Origin: an uncultured Cyclobacteriaceae bacterium
GTDB taxonomy: Bacteria > Bacteroidota > Bacteroidia > Cytophagales > Cyclobacteriaceae
Direction of reading: 5' to 3'
DNA length: 57,561 nt
Assembly (NCBI GenBank): GCA_937146645.1
Contig: CAKZRQ010000027.1
Coordinates: 1-57,561 of the forward strand
Below, piece by piece: positions 43,431 to 52,529 of the stretch. Both the position numbers and the translations under genes were made by a program. The notes below the pieces were generated by a model. The model saw only the letters and a program-made list of their open reading frames with translations. It did no database searches and was not told the DNA's origin. Every line of letters starts with the position of its first letter. Within the stretch, counting starts at the first letter, position 1.

Positions 43431-44521
43431 AAGTAACACTAAGAAAACGCAATCAAGGTGGCAAGACCAGTCTATACCTAGACTACTACCACAAAGGGAA
43501 AAGGAAAACCGAATACCTCAAATTATACCTTTCTCCCAATGCAAAGACCAAAGAGGAAAAGGAAGTCAACAAAAAGACCCTTCAATTAGCTGAGACTATC
43601 AGAGCACAGCGACAAATCGAAATCCAAAACGGTGTTTATGGATTCAGAGATAATGAGAAATTGAAAGGCAGCTTCCTTGCATACATTGAGCTACTGGCTA
43701 ACCAGAGGCAGGATAGCCCTGGCAATTACGGCAATTGGACAAGTATGCTGAAACATCTAAAGGCTTTCTGTCCCTATGAGGTTTCCTTCTCAGATATTGA
43801 CCGACAGTTTATTCAGGATTTCAAATACTACCTTGATAAGAAGGCTATTGCACATGGTGACCAGAAACTATCTCAAAATTCTAAGTACTCCTACTTTAAC
43901 AAGCTGCGAGCAGCTTTAAAGCAAGCAGTGAAAGACGGCATTCTACCTACCAACCCAAGTGAAGGAGTTGACGCCTTTAAACAAGGTGAACCTGAAAGAG
44001 AATTTCTGACTTTGGAGGAACTTCAAGCAGCGGCCAATACGGAATGTGAAATACCTCAGATGAAAACGGCATTCATATTTTCATGCCTTACAGGTCTGAG
44101 GTGGTCAGACATTAATAAGCTACTCTGGTCAGAGGTGCAGCACTCAAATGATAACGGGTATTACATCCGATTCAGACAAAAGAAAACCAAGGGAGCAGAA
44201 ACCCTCCCTATTTCAGAACAAGCCTTTGGCTTGCTCGGTGAAAGGCAAGCTCCAGAAGAGCGAGTATTCAAAGGATTGAAATACTCTGCATGGCATAACC
44301 TGAAATTGCAACAATGGATGATGAAAGCTGGTATCTCCAAAACCATCACTTTCCATTGTGCCCGTCATACCTATGCCACTTTGCAGCTTACGGCAGGAAC
44401 TGATATTTACACAGTCTCAAAGCTCTTAGGCCATAAGGAATTGAAGACCACCCAAGTCTATGCCAAAATCATAGATGAAAAGAAACAGGAAGCAGCCAAC
44501 AAAATCAAACTTGACCTATGA
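43427..44521 (+). CDS. Tyrosine recombinase (integrase)
   Basis: The 364 residues hold the N-terminal arm-binding part ([20 protein letters not shown]), a SAM-like core-binding domain and the catalytic domain. The catalytic residues are visible as Arg in [14 protein letters not shown], His-Arg in [11 protein letters not shown], His in [10 protein letters not shown] and the nucleophile in VYAKI. It should integrate and excise the element, whose left end is next to mnmE. It is coupled to the upstream HTH gene and its stop overlaps the next gene by four bases. Confidence 0.95.
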   Translation: MKVTLRKRNQGGKTSLYLDYYHKGKRKTEYLKLYLSPNAKTKEEKEVNKKTLQLAETIRAQRQIEIQNGVYGFRDNEKLKGSFLAYIELLANQRQDSPGNYGNWTSMLKHLKAFCPYEVSFSDIDRQFIQDFKYYLDKKAIAHGDQKLSQNSKYSYFNKLRAALKQAVKDGILPTNPSEGVDAFKQGEPEREFLTLEELQAAANTECEIPQMKTAFIFSCLTGLRWSDINKLLWSEVQHSNDNGYYIRFRQKKTKGAETLPISEQAFGLLGERQAPEERVFKGLKYSAWHNLKLQQWMMKAGISKTITFHCARHTYATLQLTAGTDIYTVSKLLGHKELKTTQVYAKIIDEKKQEAANKIKLDL

Positions 44522-45534
44522 GCAATCAAACCAAATTACTTGACGACATCCTGTACCAAGAGCTTCGCCCTTGGTTAGGAAAAAACAGCCTTGATCAAAA
44601 GTATGCTTCCAAACTCAGTAGCGTAAAGGAAGCCTCCACAGATTTTCAATTCAAATATGAAATCAGCTTTCACAGGCCATTCGATCACAAAACAAAGTAC
44701 TATTCCAAACTAATATTGAATAATGTCAAATCAGAATGTGTCAGGCTTGTCGAGCTGATCAAGGAGGACAACAACGAAAACTTAATCAAGTATTGGCTTG
44801 AAGACACACTTAACAAGCGGATTAAAACACGTTTAAAAGACCTTGGAAAGCTCATTAAAGAAAAGGACTATGCACTGACGTACATAGATACTAAAAAAAC
44901 ATCCTTTGAATTAGACCAAACTCACAAGGCAAACACATTCATCTTACAGCTTCTAAAGCTTGCATACATGCAGCTTTACTTAGAAATCCAAAATGCTTTC
45001 AGCACTTGGATAGAAGATCAATTCATACTGGAGGACTTTTACAGCCAACTACTTTTAGAACCTGTCCCGGACAAACATTTCTTGAAACCAGTTCAAGTAA
45101 TTGAAGTTGAATCCAAACCATTACCAGCAGCCAAAACGGAAACCGCAGCAACGGCAAATTCATTTCATTCATTTACCTACAAGCAGCTAAACACCAACCC
45201 AGATAAATTGACCGATTTATGGGATAGCCTAAAGCTGAATCATTTCATTAGCAAATCCACAACCCTACTCAACTTCAAAAAGGTATTCTCAGGAGGTGAA
45301 ATCAAAACACCTATAGAATGGACAGGAAATATCAGCGAGCTATTCTATTTCATTAAGCTGATATACTCAGAACATAAGTTGGTGGATGATCTAAAGCAAA
45401 AGCAATGGGAAGTGACTTGCCTATGCTTCGTTGATACTGATGGGAATTCCTTTGACAGGTCAAAGTTCAGGTCTTTAAAAAGACCGAACCTGACAGGAGA
45501 TAAAATAGAAAAGGCAGTTTCGCACCTGATATAG
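44518..45534 (+). CDS. Unknown mobile-element protein, possible RteC-like C-terminus
   Basis: This 338-residue soluble protein has no signal peptide. The C-terminal third (about residues 255-338) has TPIEWTGNISELFYFIKLIY and a late SFDRSKFRSLKR stretch. This resembles the RteC C-terminal pattern seen in conjugative elements of Bacteroides, a family that regulates excision. The N-terminal part is unlike anything I can name. Because it is encoded in the same coupled run as the integrase, an excision-control role is a fair guess, but I cannot confirm it. Confidence 0.5.
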   Translation: MSNQTKLLDDILYQELRPWLGKNSLDQKYASKLSSVKEASTDFQFKYEISFHRPFDHKTKYYSKLILNNVKSECVRLVELIKEDNNENLIKYWLEDTLNKRIKTRLKDLGKLIKEKDYALTYIDTKKTSFELDQTHKANTFILQLLKLAYMQLYLEIQNAFSTWIEDQFILEDFYSQLLLEPVPDKHFLKPVQVIEVESKPLPAAKTETAATANSFHSFTYKQLNTNPDKLTDLWDSLKLNHFISKSTTLLNFKKVFSGGEIKTPIEWTGNISELFYFIKLIYSEHKLVDDLKQKQWEVTCLCFVDTDGNSFDRSKFRSLKRPNLTGDKIEKAVSHLI

Positions 45535-45633
45535 TCCACTCTGCACTATACTCCTTTTATCTTTTTTCTGTTTTTGTTTAGTCCTCTTTTACCTTAAAAG
45601 TGGACTATCAATTTTTACAGCCCACTCTGCACT
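45531..45633. repeat. Inverted and direct repeats after the RteC-like gene
   Basis: ATAGTCCACT (45531-45540) and AGTGGACTAT (45599-45608) are perfect 10-bp inverted repeats 58 bases apart. CCACTCTGCACT occurs at 45536-45547 and 45622-45633, and CACTCT/CTGCA elements repeat nearby. The interval 45535-45765 contains no gene. Confidence 0.55.
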
Positions 45634-45765
45634 CTGCACTCTACACTGCACCATGCTTTAGAGCCTCATAACGCCCCTTTTAGCCTCCTACTTTAGCATC
45701 GTATTCGACAATCGGATATGACTTTTGGCCAAGAGTCCATTCATTAATTCTTAATACGATTTAAG

Positions 45766-46065
45766 ATGGACGAAATAATTGAACGTCTTGAAAATCTCCA
45801 ACGCCTAATTGAGAGCCAGGGGATTTACACGAAAGAAGTTTTAAACTTCAATGAGGCTTGCCAGTACTTGGAGCTTTCACAGTCACACTTATACAAGTTG
45901 ACAAGTGGAGGTAATATTCCACACTACAAGCCAAACGGAAAGAAGCTCTATTTCAAGAGAACGGAGTTAGAAAGCTGGTTGCTTCGCAACCGCAATTCTA
46001 CTCAGGAAGAAATAGACCGCAGAGCTGCGGATTACCTAATCAAAAAAGGGAGGGTAAAGCTATGA
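45766..46065 (+). CDS. HTH (excisionase-type) protein 1
   Basis: This 99-residue protein has a helical N-terminus and a MerR/excisionase-type helix-turn-helix around residues 27-70 (FNEACQYLELSQSHLYKLTS, then GNIPHYKPNGKKLYFKRTEL). Such paired small HTH proteins are typical of Bacteroidota integrative elements and control excision or replication genes. The stop overlaps the next gene by four bases. Confidence 0.85.
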   Translation: MDEIIERLENLQRLIESQGIYTKEVLNFNEACQYLELSQSHLYKLTSGGNIPHYKPNGKKLYFKRTELESWLLRNRNSTQEEIDRRAADYLIKKGRVKL

Positions 46066-46358
46066 CAGAGGTTTTCGATATGCTCTTGACAGTAGCTCAA
46101 GACATAAAAACAATCAAAGCATACCTCCTCAATTTCCATAAGTCACGATTGGAGCAATTCAGTGACGAATGGATTGATGGTCAGGTAGTGATGCAAACGC
46201 TGCACATTAGCAAAAGAACCCTTCAATCCCTTCGGGATAGTGGGGTTCTTCCCTACAGCCGAATCAATGGCAAGTTCTATTACAAAGTTTCTGATATGGA
46301 AGCTTTACTGGAATCCAACTACTCACCTTCAAAATCAAAGCATTATGGAGATCAGTAG
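46062..46358 (+). CDS. HTH (excisionase-type) protein 2
   Basis: This 98-residue protein has a helical start and a second MerR-like HTH (ISKRTLQSLRDSG, then PYSRINGKFYYKVSDMEAL). It is distinct from its upstream neighbour but of similar size. It overlaps the next gene by 14 bases and its own start overlaps the previous stop by four bases, so it belongs to a tightly packed replication or mobilisation module. Confidence 0.85.
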   Translation: MTEVFDMLLTVAQDIKTIKAYLLNFHKSRLEQFSDEWIDGQVVMQTLHISKRTLQSLRDSGVLPYSRINGKFYYKVSDMEALLESNYSPSKSKHYGDQ

Positions 46359-47265
46359 AGAAGCCATTTTGAGAAAGACACATTACGGCTTGAATATCTA
46401 TGCCCATGTATTACGCCACTACTATCAGGGTGAAACAGTCCTATCCCTTTCGGGACGGGACTGCAAACCTGCTAAGAATCCTTTCAATGCGGACAAGCCC
46501 ACATTGATGGTTAAAGTAGTTGACGGCATTGCTACACACACAGATACAGAAGAAGCCATTGCACAGGGCAATATCTTTGATTTTGCTTCATTGCATTTCA
46601 GCCTCGAAGGGCAAGCCCTTCTCGAAAAGATCAATGAAGAACTATACCTGAGAATTGGCAAGGAAAGAGGTTTTTATCATCAAGAGGAAACGCAACCTGC
46701 GGTTGCTATTCCTGAAATTCAAAAGCCTACACCGCCAGTATTCAGCTATTTCAAAAAGCCTGTTTCTAATGTGAAACCAAGTCGCCAAGTCTCCTTGATT
46801 GAGGTGTACCATCTCATCAAAGGCAATGATTTTGCTTCGTGTACAAGTACACTTCGCAACATCTCAGAGCCAAAAGATGCCCGAAAATACAAGGCTCAAA
46901 ACTTCGATTATGTGACCTTCTCAGGCTCATTCTCTAAGCGGAATGATGCAAACCTCCAAAGACATTCAGGTTTGCTTACAATCGATTTTGACCACATTGA
47001 GGACATCCCAACGCTCAAGCAATCATTACTCGATGACCATTATTTTGAAACGGAGCTACTGTTTGTATCTCCTTCAGGTGATGGGTTGAAATGGGTAATA
47101 CCGATTGACTTGACACAGGCAAAACACCAGGACTATTTCAAGGCAGTGGCAAACTACGTTTCCCACACCTATCAATTAGAAGTAGACCAGTCAGGAAAGG
47201 ACATTTCAAGAGCATGTTTCCTTCCGCACGATACAGAAATATTCATCAACCCTAAATACATATAG
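46345..47265 (+). CDS. VirE-N/BT4734-like primase-type protein
   Basis: I place the start at the ATG at 46345 (MEISREAILRKTHYGLN), not at the frame opening at 46240, because the upstream part lies over the HTH gene. It gives about 306 residues. A BT4734/VirE N-terminal-type domain is visible from residue 135 on: SLIEVYHLIKGNDFA, an ARKYKAQNFDYVTFSG stretch and the metal-binding-type LLTIDFDHI, then SPSGDGLKWVIPID. These proteins are linked to mobile-element replication priming. It is followed at once by the PriCT-2/DUF3987 gene. Confidence 0.85.
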   Translation: MEISREAILRKTHYGLNIYAHVLRHYYQGETVLSLSGRDCKPAKNPFNADKPTLMVKVVDGIATHTDTEEAIAQGNIFDFASLHFSLEGQALLEKINEELYLRIGKERGFYHQEETQPAVAIPEIQKPTPPVFSYFKKPVSNVKPSRQVSLIEVYHLIKGNDFASCTSTLRNISEPKDARKYKAQNFDYVTFSGSFSKRNDANLQRHSGLLTIDFDHIEDIPTLKQSLLDDHYFETELLFVSPSGDGLKWVIPIDLTQAKHQDYFKAVANYVSHTYQLEVDQSGKDISRACFLPHDTEIFINPKYI

Positions 47266-47268
47266 GTT

Positions 47269-49086
47269 ATGGAGCGAAAAACATTCAATCCGTTGGAATG
47301 GCTTGATAAGCCAGGGCAGCAAGTAAAAGTTACAGAGCAAAGCAAATACAATACAAGTACACAACTCGAAGAAGTTGAACGAATCATTCAAGGCATTGAG
47401 GCCAGCCACATAGATGTCACCTCCGCTTACAGCGATTGGGTAAACATCGGCTTTGCCTTTGCGGATGAGTTTGGTGAGACAGGTAGAAACCTGTTTCACC
47501 GTGTTAGTCAATATCATCCTGAGTATTCCACACAGGAATGCGACAAGCAGTTTGATAATTGCATGAAGGCAAGGGGTCAGGGAGTTTCCCTGAAAACCTT
47601 CTTCTATCATGCCAAGGAAGCAGGAATACCACTGACTACACCAAAGCAGGAAAGACAAGCCTACAGCCCTGCAAGCAGGTCTGAGAATCATAGCAAGAAT
47701 CTCAATACTCAGGCAGAAATCAAGAAAGAACCGGAACAAATGCCAACCTTTTCTGATTCCTTATTTCCTGAACTTCCTGAGTTTTTGCAAAAGGTAATAC
47801 AGATAGCCACTTCCAATGAGGAAAGGGATATTCTACTCCTTGGCTCCTTAGTGGCTATTAGTGCTTGTTTACCCAAAGTGTCAGGTATTTATGATGGCAA
47901 GCGTGTCTATTCCAATCTGTTTCTATTCATTACCGCCCAAGCCTCGGCAGGTAAAGGTCGTTTGGTGCATTGTCGCCAACTAGTGAATCCAGTACACAAA
48001 GAGTTCAGGGAGCAAGCCAAACTCCACAAGCAACATTACGAACTGGAATTGGCTGAATACAACGCCAACAAAGGGAAAGTTGAAGGAATAGAGAAACCCG
48101 AGAAGCCACCCGAAAAGATGCTCTTTATCCCCGCCAATAACAGCTCCACAGGAGCTTATCAATTATTGGGTGATAGTGACGGTAAAGGACTGATATTTGA
48201 AACTGAGGGTGACACACTTGCACATGCTTTTAAGAGCGATTACGGCAATTATAGTGACGGTTTTAGAAAAGCCTTTCACCATGAGACTATTTCCTATTAT
48301 CGCAGGACAGACCGTGAATATGTGGACATAGAAAGCCCTTGTCTTTCTACTGTCCTTTCAGGTACGCCCAAGCAAGTAGCAGCACTAATCCCGAATGCAG
48401 AAAACGGCTTATTCAGCCGTTTCATATTCTATTACATGAATGTTCGGCCAGTGTGGAAGAATGTATTTGCTTCGCAAACTACCAATGGATTAGATGACTA
48501 CTTTGATGCGTTAGGAAATGAGTTCTTTAACCTTTACAGTTCGTTGAAAGCTGGACAGGATGTTCAATTCTTTCTCACCGCTGACCAGCAAGACCAATTC
48601 AATCAGTTCTTTGGTCAGATACAAGAAAAGTATATGAGCATTCAAGGAATCGACTACATGGCAACCATCCGAAGGTTGGGATTGATTGCCTATCGTTTCT
48701 GCATGATATTCTCCGCTTTGCGGATCATGGAGACTGGTGAAACATCATCAAAGATGATTTGTGAAGAAAGAGACTTTCAAGCTTCGCTTGCAATGGTCAA
48801 AGTGTTGGTAAAGCATTCGAGTAAAGTATTTGCAGAACTCCCGGAAGACGTACAGAAACCTACTCGATTAAATAGGAAAGAGAAGTTCTTGAATAAGCTA
48901 CCCAAGCACTTCAACCGTCAGAAGTACTTGGAAGTGGCAACAGCTTTGAATATTCCTCATAAAACGGCAGAGGGCTATATCACTGACTTCTGCAAATCAG
49001 GTCTGCTTCACCGTGAGTCTCAGGACAACTACATAAACACCTCGATTGAGGATACTCAGGATTCTGAGGATGCTAAGGAAAATTAA
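47269..49086 (+). CDS. PriCT-2/DUF3987 replication-type protein
   Basis: This 605-residue protein opens with a PriCT-2-like region (about residues 38-110, with YSDWVNIGFAFADEFG and CDKQFDNCMKA). A DUF3987 domain covers most of the rest and includes a Walker A-like AQASAGKGRLVHC near residue 225 and FIPANNSSTGAYQLLGDS. With the VirE-N protein it forms the usual primase/helicase-like replication module of Bacteroidota mobile elements. The two genes are three bases apart. Confidence 0.88.
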   Translation: MERKTFNPLEWLDKPGQQVKVTEQSKYNTSTQLEEVERIIQGIEASHIDVTSAYSDWVNIGFAFADEFGETGRNLFHRVSQYHPEYSTQECDKQFDNCMKARGQGVSLKTFFYHAKEAGIPLTTPKQERQAYSPASRSENHSKNLNTQAEIKKEPEQMPTFSDSLFPELPEFLQKVIQIATSNEERDILLLGSLVAISACLPKVSGIYDGKRVYSNLFLFITAQASAGKGRLVHCRQLVNPVHKEFREQAKLHKQHYELELAEYNANKGKVEGIEKPEKPPEKMLFIPANNSSTGAYQLLGDSDGKGLIFETEGDTLAHAFKSDYGNYSDGFRKAFHHETISYYRRTDREYVDIESPCLSTVLSGTPKQVAALIPNAENGLFSRFIFYYMNVRPVWKNVFASQTTNGLDDYFDALGNEFFNLYSSLKAGQDVQFFLTADQQDQFNQFFGQIQEKYMSIQGIDYMATIRRLGLIAYRFCMIFSALRIMETGETSSKMICEERDFQASLAMVKVLVKHSSKVFAELPEDVQKPTRLNRKEKFLNKLPKHFNRQKYLEVATALNIPHKTAEGYITDFCKSGLLHRESQDNYINTSIEDTQDSEDAKEN

Positions 49087-49167
49087 TCCTTGGTATCCTC
49101 CATTTCCTTAAAATCCTGAAACATTAAATCCACAAATCTACCTACTTCGTTTCTTCTTTTTCTTTCC

Positions 49168-49204
49168 TATATTTGGCATTATTTGTCAAGTAACATATTG
49201 CCAA
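49168..49204 (+). promoter_or_regulatory. Promoter and candidate XRE operator before the Argonaute operon
   Basis: TATATTTG (49168-49175) matches the TAnnTTTG -7 consensus. Just after it lie TTGTCAA (49183-49189) and TTGCCAA (49198-49204), two TTGnCAA half sites 15 bases apart, plus the inverted pair TTGGCA (49174-49179) and TGCCAA (49199-49204). They surround the transcription start region, so the XRE protein may repress itself and the Argonaute. Confidence 0.5.
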
Positions 49205-49205
49205 C

Positions 49206-49496
49206 ATGGATAACTTCGGTTCTAGACTGAAAGCATTAAGAACAAAACAAGGGCTATTAATGCGACAAGTCGCTGCTGCTACAGATGTGGACACCTCTAT
49301 GATAAGCAAGTTTGAGAATGGTGATCGACTTCCAACAAGAAAACAAATTGAAAAGCTCGCTTTGATTTTAAAGGTTACAGAAGAGGAATTACTCGTTCAA
49401 GCATATAGTGAAAAAATTGCATACGATTTAATCAAAGAACCGCTAGCTGAGGAAATTGTCGAATTGGCATTAAAAAAATTACAATTAAAAAAATGA
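49206..49496 (+). CDS. XRE-family HTH regulator
   Basis: This 96-residue protein is a single Cro/CI-type helix-turn-helix (residues about 5-65: FGSRLKALRTKQGLLMRQVA, then DTSMISKFENGDRLPTRKQ) with a short helical tail. It has a putative promoter with operator half sites directly upstream and precedes the Argonaute by 22 bases. In defence systems such regulators often keep the system silent until needed. That function here is inference. Confidence 0.9.
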   Translation: MDNFGSRLKALRTKQGLLMRQVAAATDVDTSMISKFENGDRLPTRKQIEKLALILKVTEEELLVQAYSEKIAYDLIKEPLAEEIVELALKKLQLKK

Positions 49497-49518
49497 ACTA
49501 ACCAAACAGTACATCTTT

Positions 49519-51618
49519 ATGCCTAGCCATTGTTTCAATATACTCACATTCAATCACCCTCAGGAAGAACAAACCTTTTACTTCACTGACCAGGAACAAG
49601 ACAACCTCACAAGAATGTACAAATCACTTGTGCCTGATGAGGTTATTGAAAAGTATGGAGAGCAAGACCATTATTACACATCATTTACCGTTGAGCAGAA
49701 AGGTTTCTTAGCAGTATCAAAACCGACAAGTCCACAGTTTGAAACCAAAAAAAATGAGCAGGGTGAAGAAAGGTCATATACCATCCGTAATTCAACCTTT
49801 TCCACTTCAGTATTAAAGCGATACTACAATTCGCTCATTCATAGCCATTTCAAAAGGAAAGGATTTTTAGTAAAGCCCAATTTTATCAGTGATACAGAAG
49901 TTTGGCTTCCAAGTACCAAACAAGACACCACTGGCCAGTACAAGATATTCGACCGCTTCTCCCTTAAAGTACAGTTTAAGACAGTTTCTGATAGCTTGGA
50001 ATTGTTGGTGACATTTGAAGGTAAATCCAAAATCTTCAAAGTTCCTGTTTCCACCCTATTAGAGGATGTATCACCGACAGATATTAATTGGGTAGTGTAT
50101 GAAAAGGGTCTGTACCGTTTTGATGAGTTGCCTGATAGTGGCAAAAGAGAATATGACAAGGTGTATCCAGTATGGAATTTCGAAATCAGAGATGCATTAA
50201 TGCAAGGAACGGAAGCTCCGGACAAAACCAATAAGTACAAAAAATTTAGAGAAGGAATCGACAAGTTCTATTCTCAATTCCTAAATACAGAAGAGTTCAA
50301 ATCCATTATCCCTATTTCTTCAACTGGTTTCATACCGGTTAATAAAATCAATATAGGGTCTGTAAACAACTCCAGTAACCGCCTTTTATTCGGTGAGCAA
50401 AAGTCTGGCATTGTGCCAATGGATGGAATGAAAGAGCATGGCCCCTTTGATTTCAGCTCTACTTCTAAAATCCATTTCTTTTTCATCTTCCATAAGGACG
50501 ATCAACATATCGCCCAGAAGATGGACGGATATTTCAAAGGATCAGAATTTGGCTTCAAAGGTTTGACCAAGTTTATTCATACACCTTACCATACTGAAAA
50601 AGGATTCAGTATCAGGTTTGAAGATAGGGACAATCCATGGCCAGAAATCTATGAAGCGGTTACCAATAAACATTTTGAATCCGATATTCAATACATCGCC
50701 ATTTATATCAGTCCATTCTCCAAGAACACACCAGACAAATCAAGAAGGAAGATATACTATAAGCTCAAAGAGTTGCTTCTAAAGGAAGGTGTGTCTTCAC
50801 AAGTGATTGATGGAGAAAAAGTAATGACTAATGAAAAGTACTATTACAGCTTACCCAATATTGCAATCGCCATCTTAGCCAAATTGAACGGTATCCCTTG
50901 GAAACTTGATACAAGGCTCAAAAATGAATTAATAGTAGGAATTGGAGCATTTAAAAACTCAGAGGTTGATATACAATATATAGGTAGTGCTTTTAGCTTC
51001 GCTAACAATGGGAAATTCAACCGTTTTGAATGCTTCCAGAAAGACCAAACAAAGGAGTTGGCAGGTTCAATCATCAGAGCAGTAAAGGAGTATGCAAATG
51101 TAAATACAGGCATCAAACGGCTTGTTATACACTTCTACAAGAGTATGAGGCAAGATGAACTACAACCGATAGAAGACGGCCTCAAAGACCTTGGATTAGA
51201 CATTCCAGTATTTATAGTTTCCATCAACAAGACAGAATCCTCAGACATTGTTGCATTTGATAACAGTTGGAAAGACCTTATGCCAATGAGTGGCACTTTC
51301 ATAAAGGTTGGATACAACAAGTTCCTGCTATTCAACAACACAAGATACAGCCCAAAATTCTACAGCTTCCATGACGGCTTTCCGTTCCCGATAAAGCTGA
51401 AAATCTTTTGTACAGAAAAAGAGCTGGTAGAGGAATATAAGACAGTAAAGGAACTGATTGATCAGGTATATCAGTTCAGTCGAATGTATTGGAAATCAGT
51501 AAGACAACAGAACTTACCAGTTACCATCAAATACCCTGAAATGGTAGCAGAAATGCTCCCTCATTTTGATGGCAATGAAATACCTGAATTTGGAAAAGAC
51601 AATCTTTGGTTTTTATGA
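49519..51618 (+). CDS. Long prokaryotic Argonaute with apparently inactive PIWI domain
   Basis: The 699 residues cover N, PAZ-like (around residues 145-185), MID and PIWI regions. The MID pocket looks intact: YYKLKEL at 413-419, Gln428 and a Lys near 455 fit the Y-K-Q-K motif that grips a guide's 5' end. PIWI reads GIGAF at 474-478, where Asp of GxD is expected, IHFYKS at 537-542 in place of the RDG-type Asp, and TIKYPEM at 669-675 where the last acid or His would be. No slicing is expected, as in long-B pAgos. It is coupled to an XRE gene upstream and overlaps a Fur/Zur gene by four bases. Confidence 0.85.
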   Translation: MPSHCFNILTFNHPQEEQTFYFTDQEQDNLTRMYKSLVPDEVIEKYGEQDHYYTSFTVEQKGFLAVSKPTSPQFETKKNEQGEERSYTIRNSTFSTSVLKRYYNSLIHSHFKRKGFLVKPNFISDTEVWLPSTKQDTTGQYKIFDRFSLKVQFKTVSDSLELLVTFEGKSKIFKVPVSTLLEDVSPTDINWVVYEKGLYRFDELPDSGKREYDKVYPVWNFEIRDALMQGTEAPDKTNKYKKFREGIDKFYSQFLNTEEFKSIIPISSTGFIPVNKINIGSVNNSSNRLLFGEQKSGIVPMDGMKEHGPFDFSSTSKIHFFFIFHKDDQHIAQKMDGYFKGSEFGFKGLTKFIHTPYHTEKGFSIRFEDRDNPWPEIYEAVTNKHFESDIQYIAIYISPFSKNTPDKSRRKIYYKLKELLLKEGVSSQVIDGEKVMTNEKYYYSLPNIAIAILAKLNGIPWKLDTRLKNELIVGIGAFKNSEVDIQYIGSAFSFANNGKFNRFECFQKDQTKELAGSIIRAVKEYANVNTGIKRLVIHFYKSMRQDELQPIEDGLKDLGLDIPVFIVSINKTESSDIVAFDNSWKDLMPMSGTFIKVGYNKFLLFNNTRYSPKFYSFHDGFPFPIKLKIFCTEKELVEEYKTVKELIDQVYQFSRMYWKSVRQQNLPVTIKYPEMVAEMLPHFDGNEIPEFGKDNLWFL

Positions 51619-52022
51619 GCGAATTAGAAAACAGACTTGAAAAGAGAAAAATCAAACCCACCACCATGCGCCTCTTGGTGCTCAGAAAACTGGTTGAATC
51701 TGGTTCTGCTATCAGTTTGAGTGATTTGGATGCAAAGTTTGAGCAAGCCGATAAAGCTACGCTTTACCGTACGCTCAAAACATTTGAAGATAAGAAGCTG
51801 ATTCACAGTATTGATGATGGCACAGGATCAGTCAAGTATGCGCTCTGTGAGGAAGGCTGTGAATGCGAACCCCAAGACCAGCACATTCATTTTCATTGCA
51901 TCAAATGTGATGAGACTTATTGCCTAACACAATCCAAAATACCCCAAACTCAAATCCCTTCAGGTTTTAAGGCAGCTAGTGCCAGTATGGTGTATAAAGG
52001 CACTTGCGCAAACTGCTCCTAA
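51615..52022 (+). CDS. Fur/Zur-family metal regulator
   Basis: The frame is open from 51606, but I choose the ATG at 51615 inside the ATGA overlap with the Argonaute stop, giving about 135 residues. A winged helix occupies residues 5-80 (KPTTMRLLVLRKLVESGSAIS, LYRTLKTFEDKKLI). The metal-binding part has HIHFHCIKCDETYCL and a final CANC, the usual Cys pairs of Zur/Fur. It should control zinc or iron genes; the receptor and efflux genes that follow fit a metal-linked regulon. Confidence 0.9.
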   Translation: MSELENRLEKRKIKPTTMRLLVLRKLVESGSAISLSDLDAKFEQADKATLYRTLKTFEDKKLIHSIDDGTGSVKYALCEEGCECEPQDQHIHFHCIKCDETYCLTQSKIPQTQIPSGFKAASASMVYKGTCANCS

Positions 52023-52065
52023 ACTTTGCAAACAGGTTGCACTGCTTCCTTCATATCATTGTATT

Positions 52066-52386
52066 GTGAAGGTTACATCATTCATATTATCACTTCTAAT
52101 TCTGTCAATGGCGTTATTGCCATGTGCAGACGAGCCAAGCACGAATGAGGCTGTTTCTATAGAATCACACGACATTCATCAAGATACCGATCAACATGAT
52201 CTATGTTCTCCATTTTGTACGTGTCATTGCTGCCATTCGCACGTTACGCAGCACTGCACATTTTGTCTGAAAACATTCGTTTCTTTCTGTAGTCATCCAT
52301 CGGATCAGTCATTTCCAATTTTATCCAGAATCTCTTTTTCTATCTGGGACCCCCCACCCTTTAATGAATCAAACCTAGTAGCCTAA
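52066..52386 (+). CDS. Small exported Cys/His-rich protein (DUF6660-like)
   Basis: I use the GTG at 52066 (start VKVTSFILSLLILSM), giving about 106 residues with a clear signal peptide. The mature part has a dense metal-ligand region: CSPFCTCHCCHSHVTQHCTFC, near residues 50-72. The family resemblance to DUF6660 and its place before a TonB receptor and CDF pump suggest periplasmic metal binding. It is 43 bases after the Fur/Zur gene. The upstream part of the open frame (from 51979) overlaps that gene and is not used. Confidence 0.65.
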   Translation: MKVTSFILSLLILSMALLPCADEPSTNEAVSIESHDIHQDTDQHDLCSPFCTCHCCHSHVTQHCTFCLKTFVSFCSHPSDQSFPILSRISFSIWDPPPFNESNLVA

Positions 52387-52529
52387 TCCTATCAAGTTTA
52401 TTCATTAATAAAGACTAAGAATTCATATAAATGAAATGAACATTAATAATTCAGACGCTAGATTTTCACTAAAATAGGATGAATTTTTAATGTGAATTCC
52501 ATGTGACTTTTTAGAAAAAGACAATACAC

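Noticed and set aside
46240..46344. Upstream start for the VirE-N gene
   Set aside because: The extra codons overlap the HTH gene in another frame and carry no family signal; the ATG at 46345 follows the normal pattern.
49519..51618. Argonaute considered as a short pAgo needing a fused or adjacent APAZ effector
   Set aside because: The protein has N and PAZ-like regions and long-pAgo length, so it is not of the short type.
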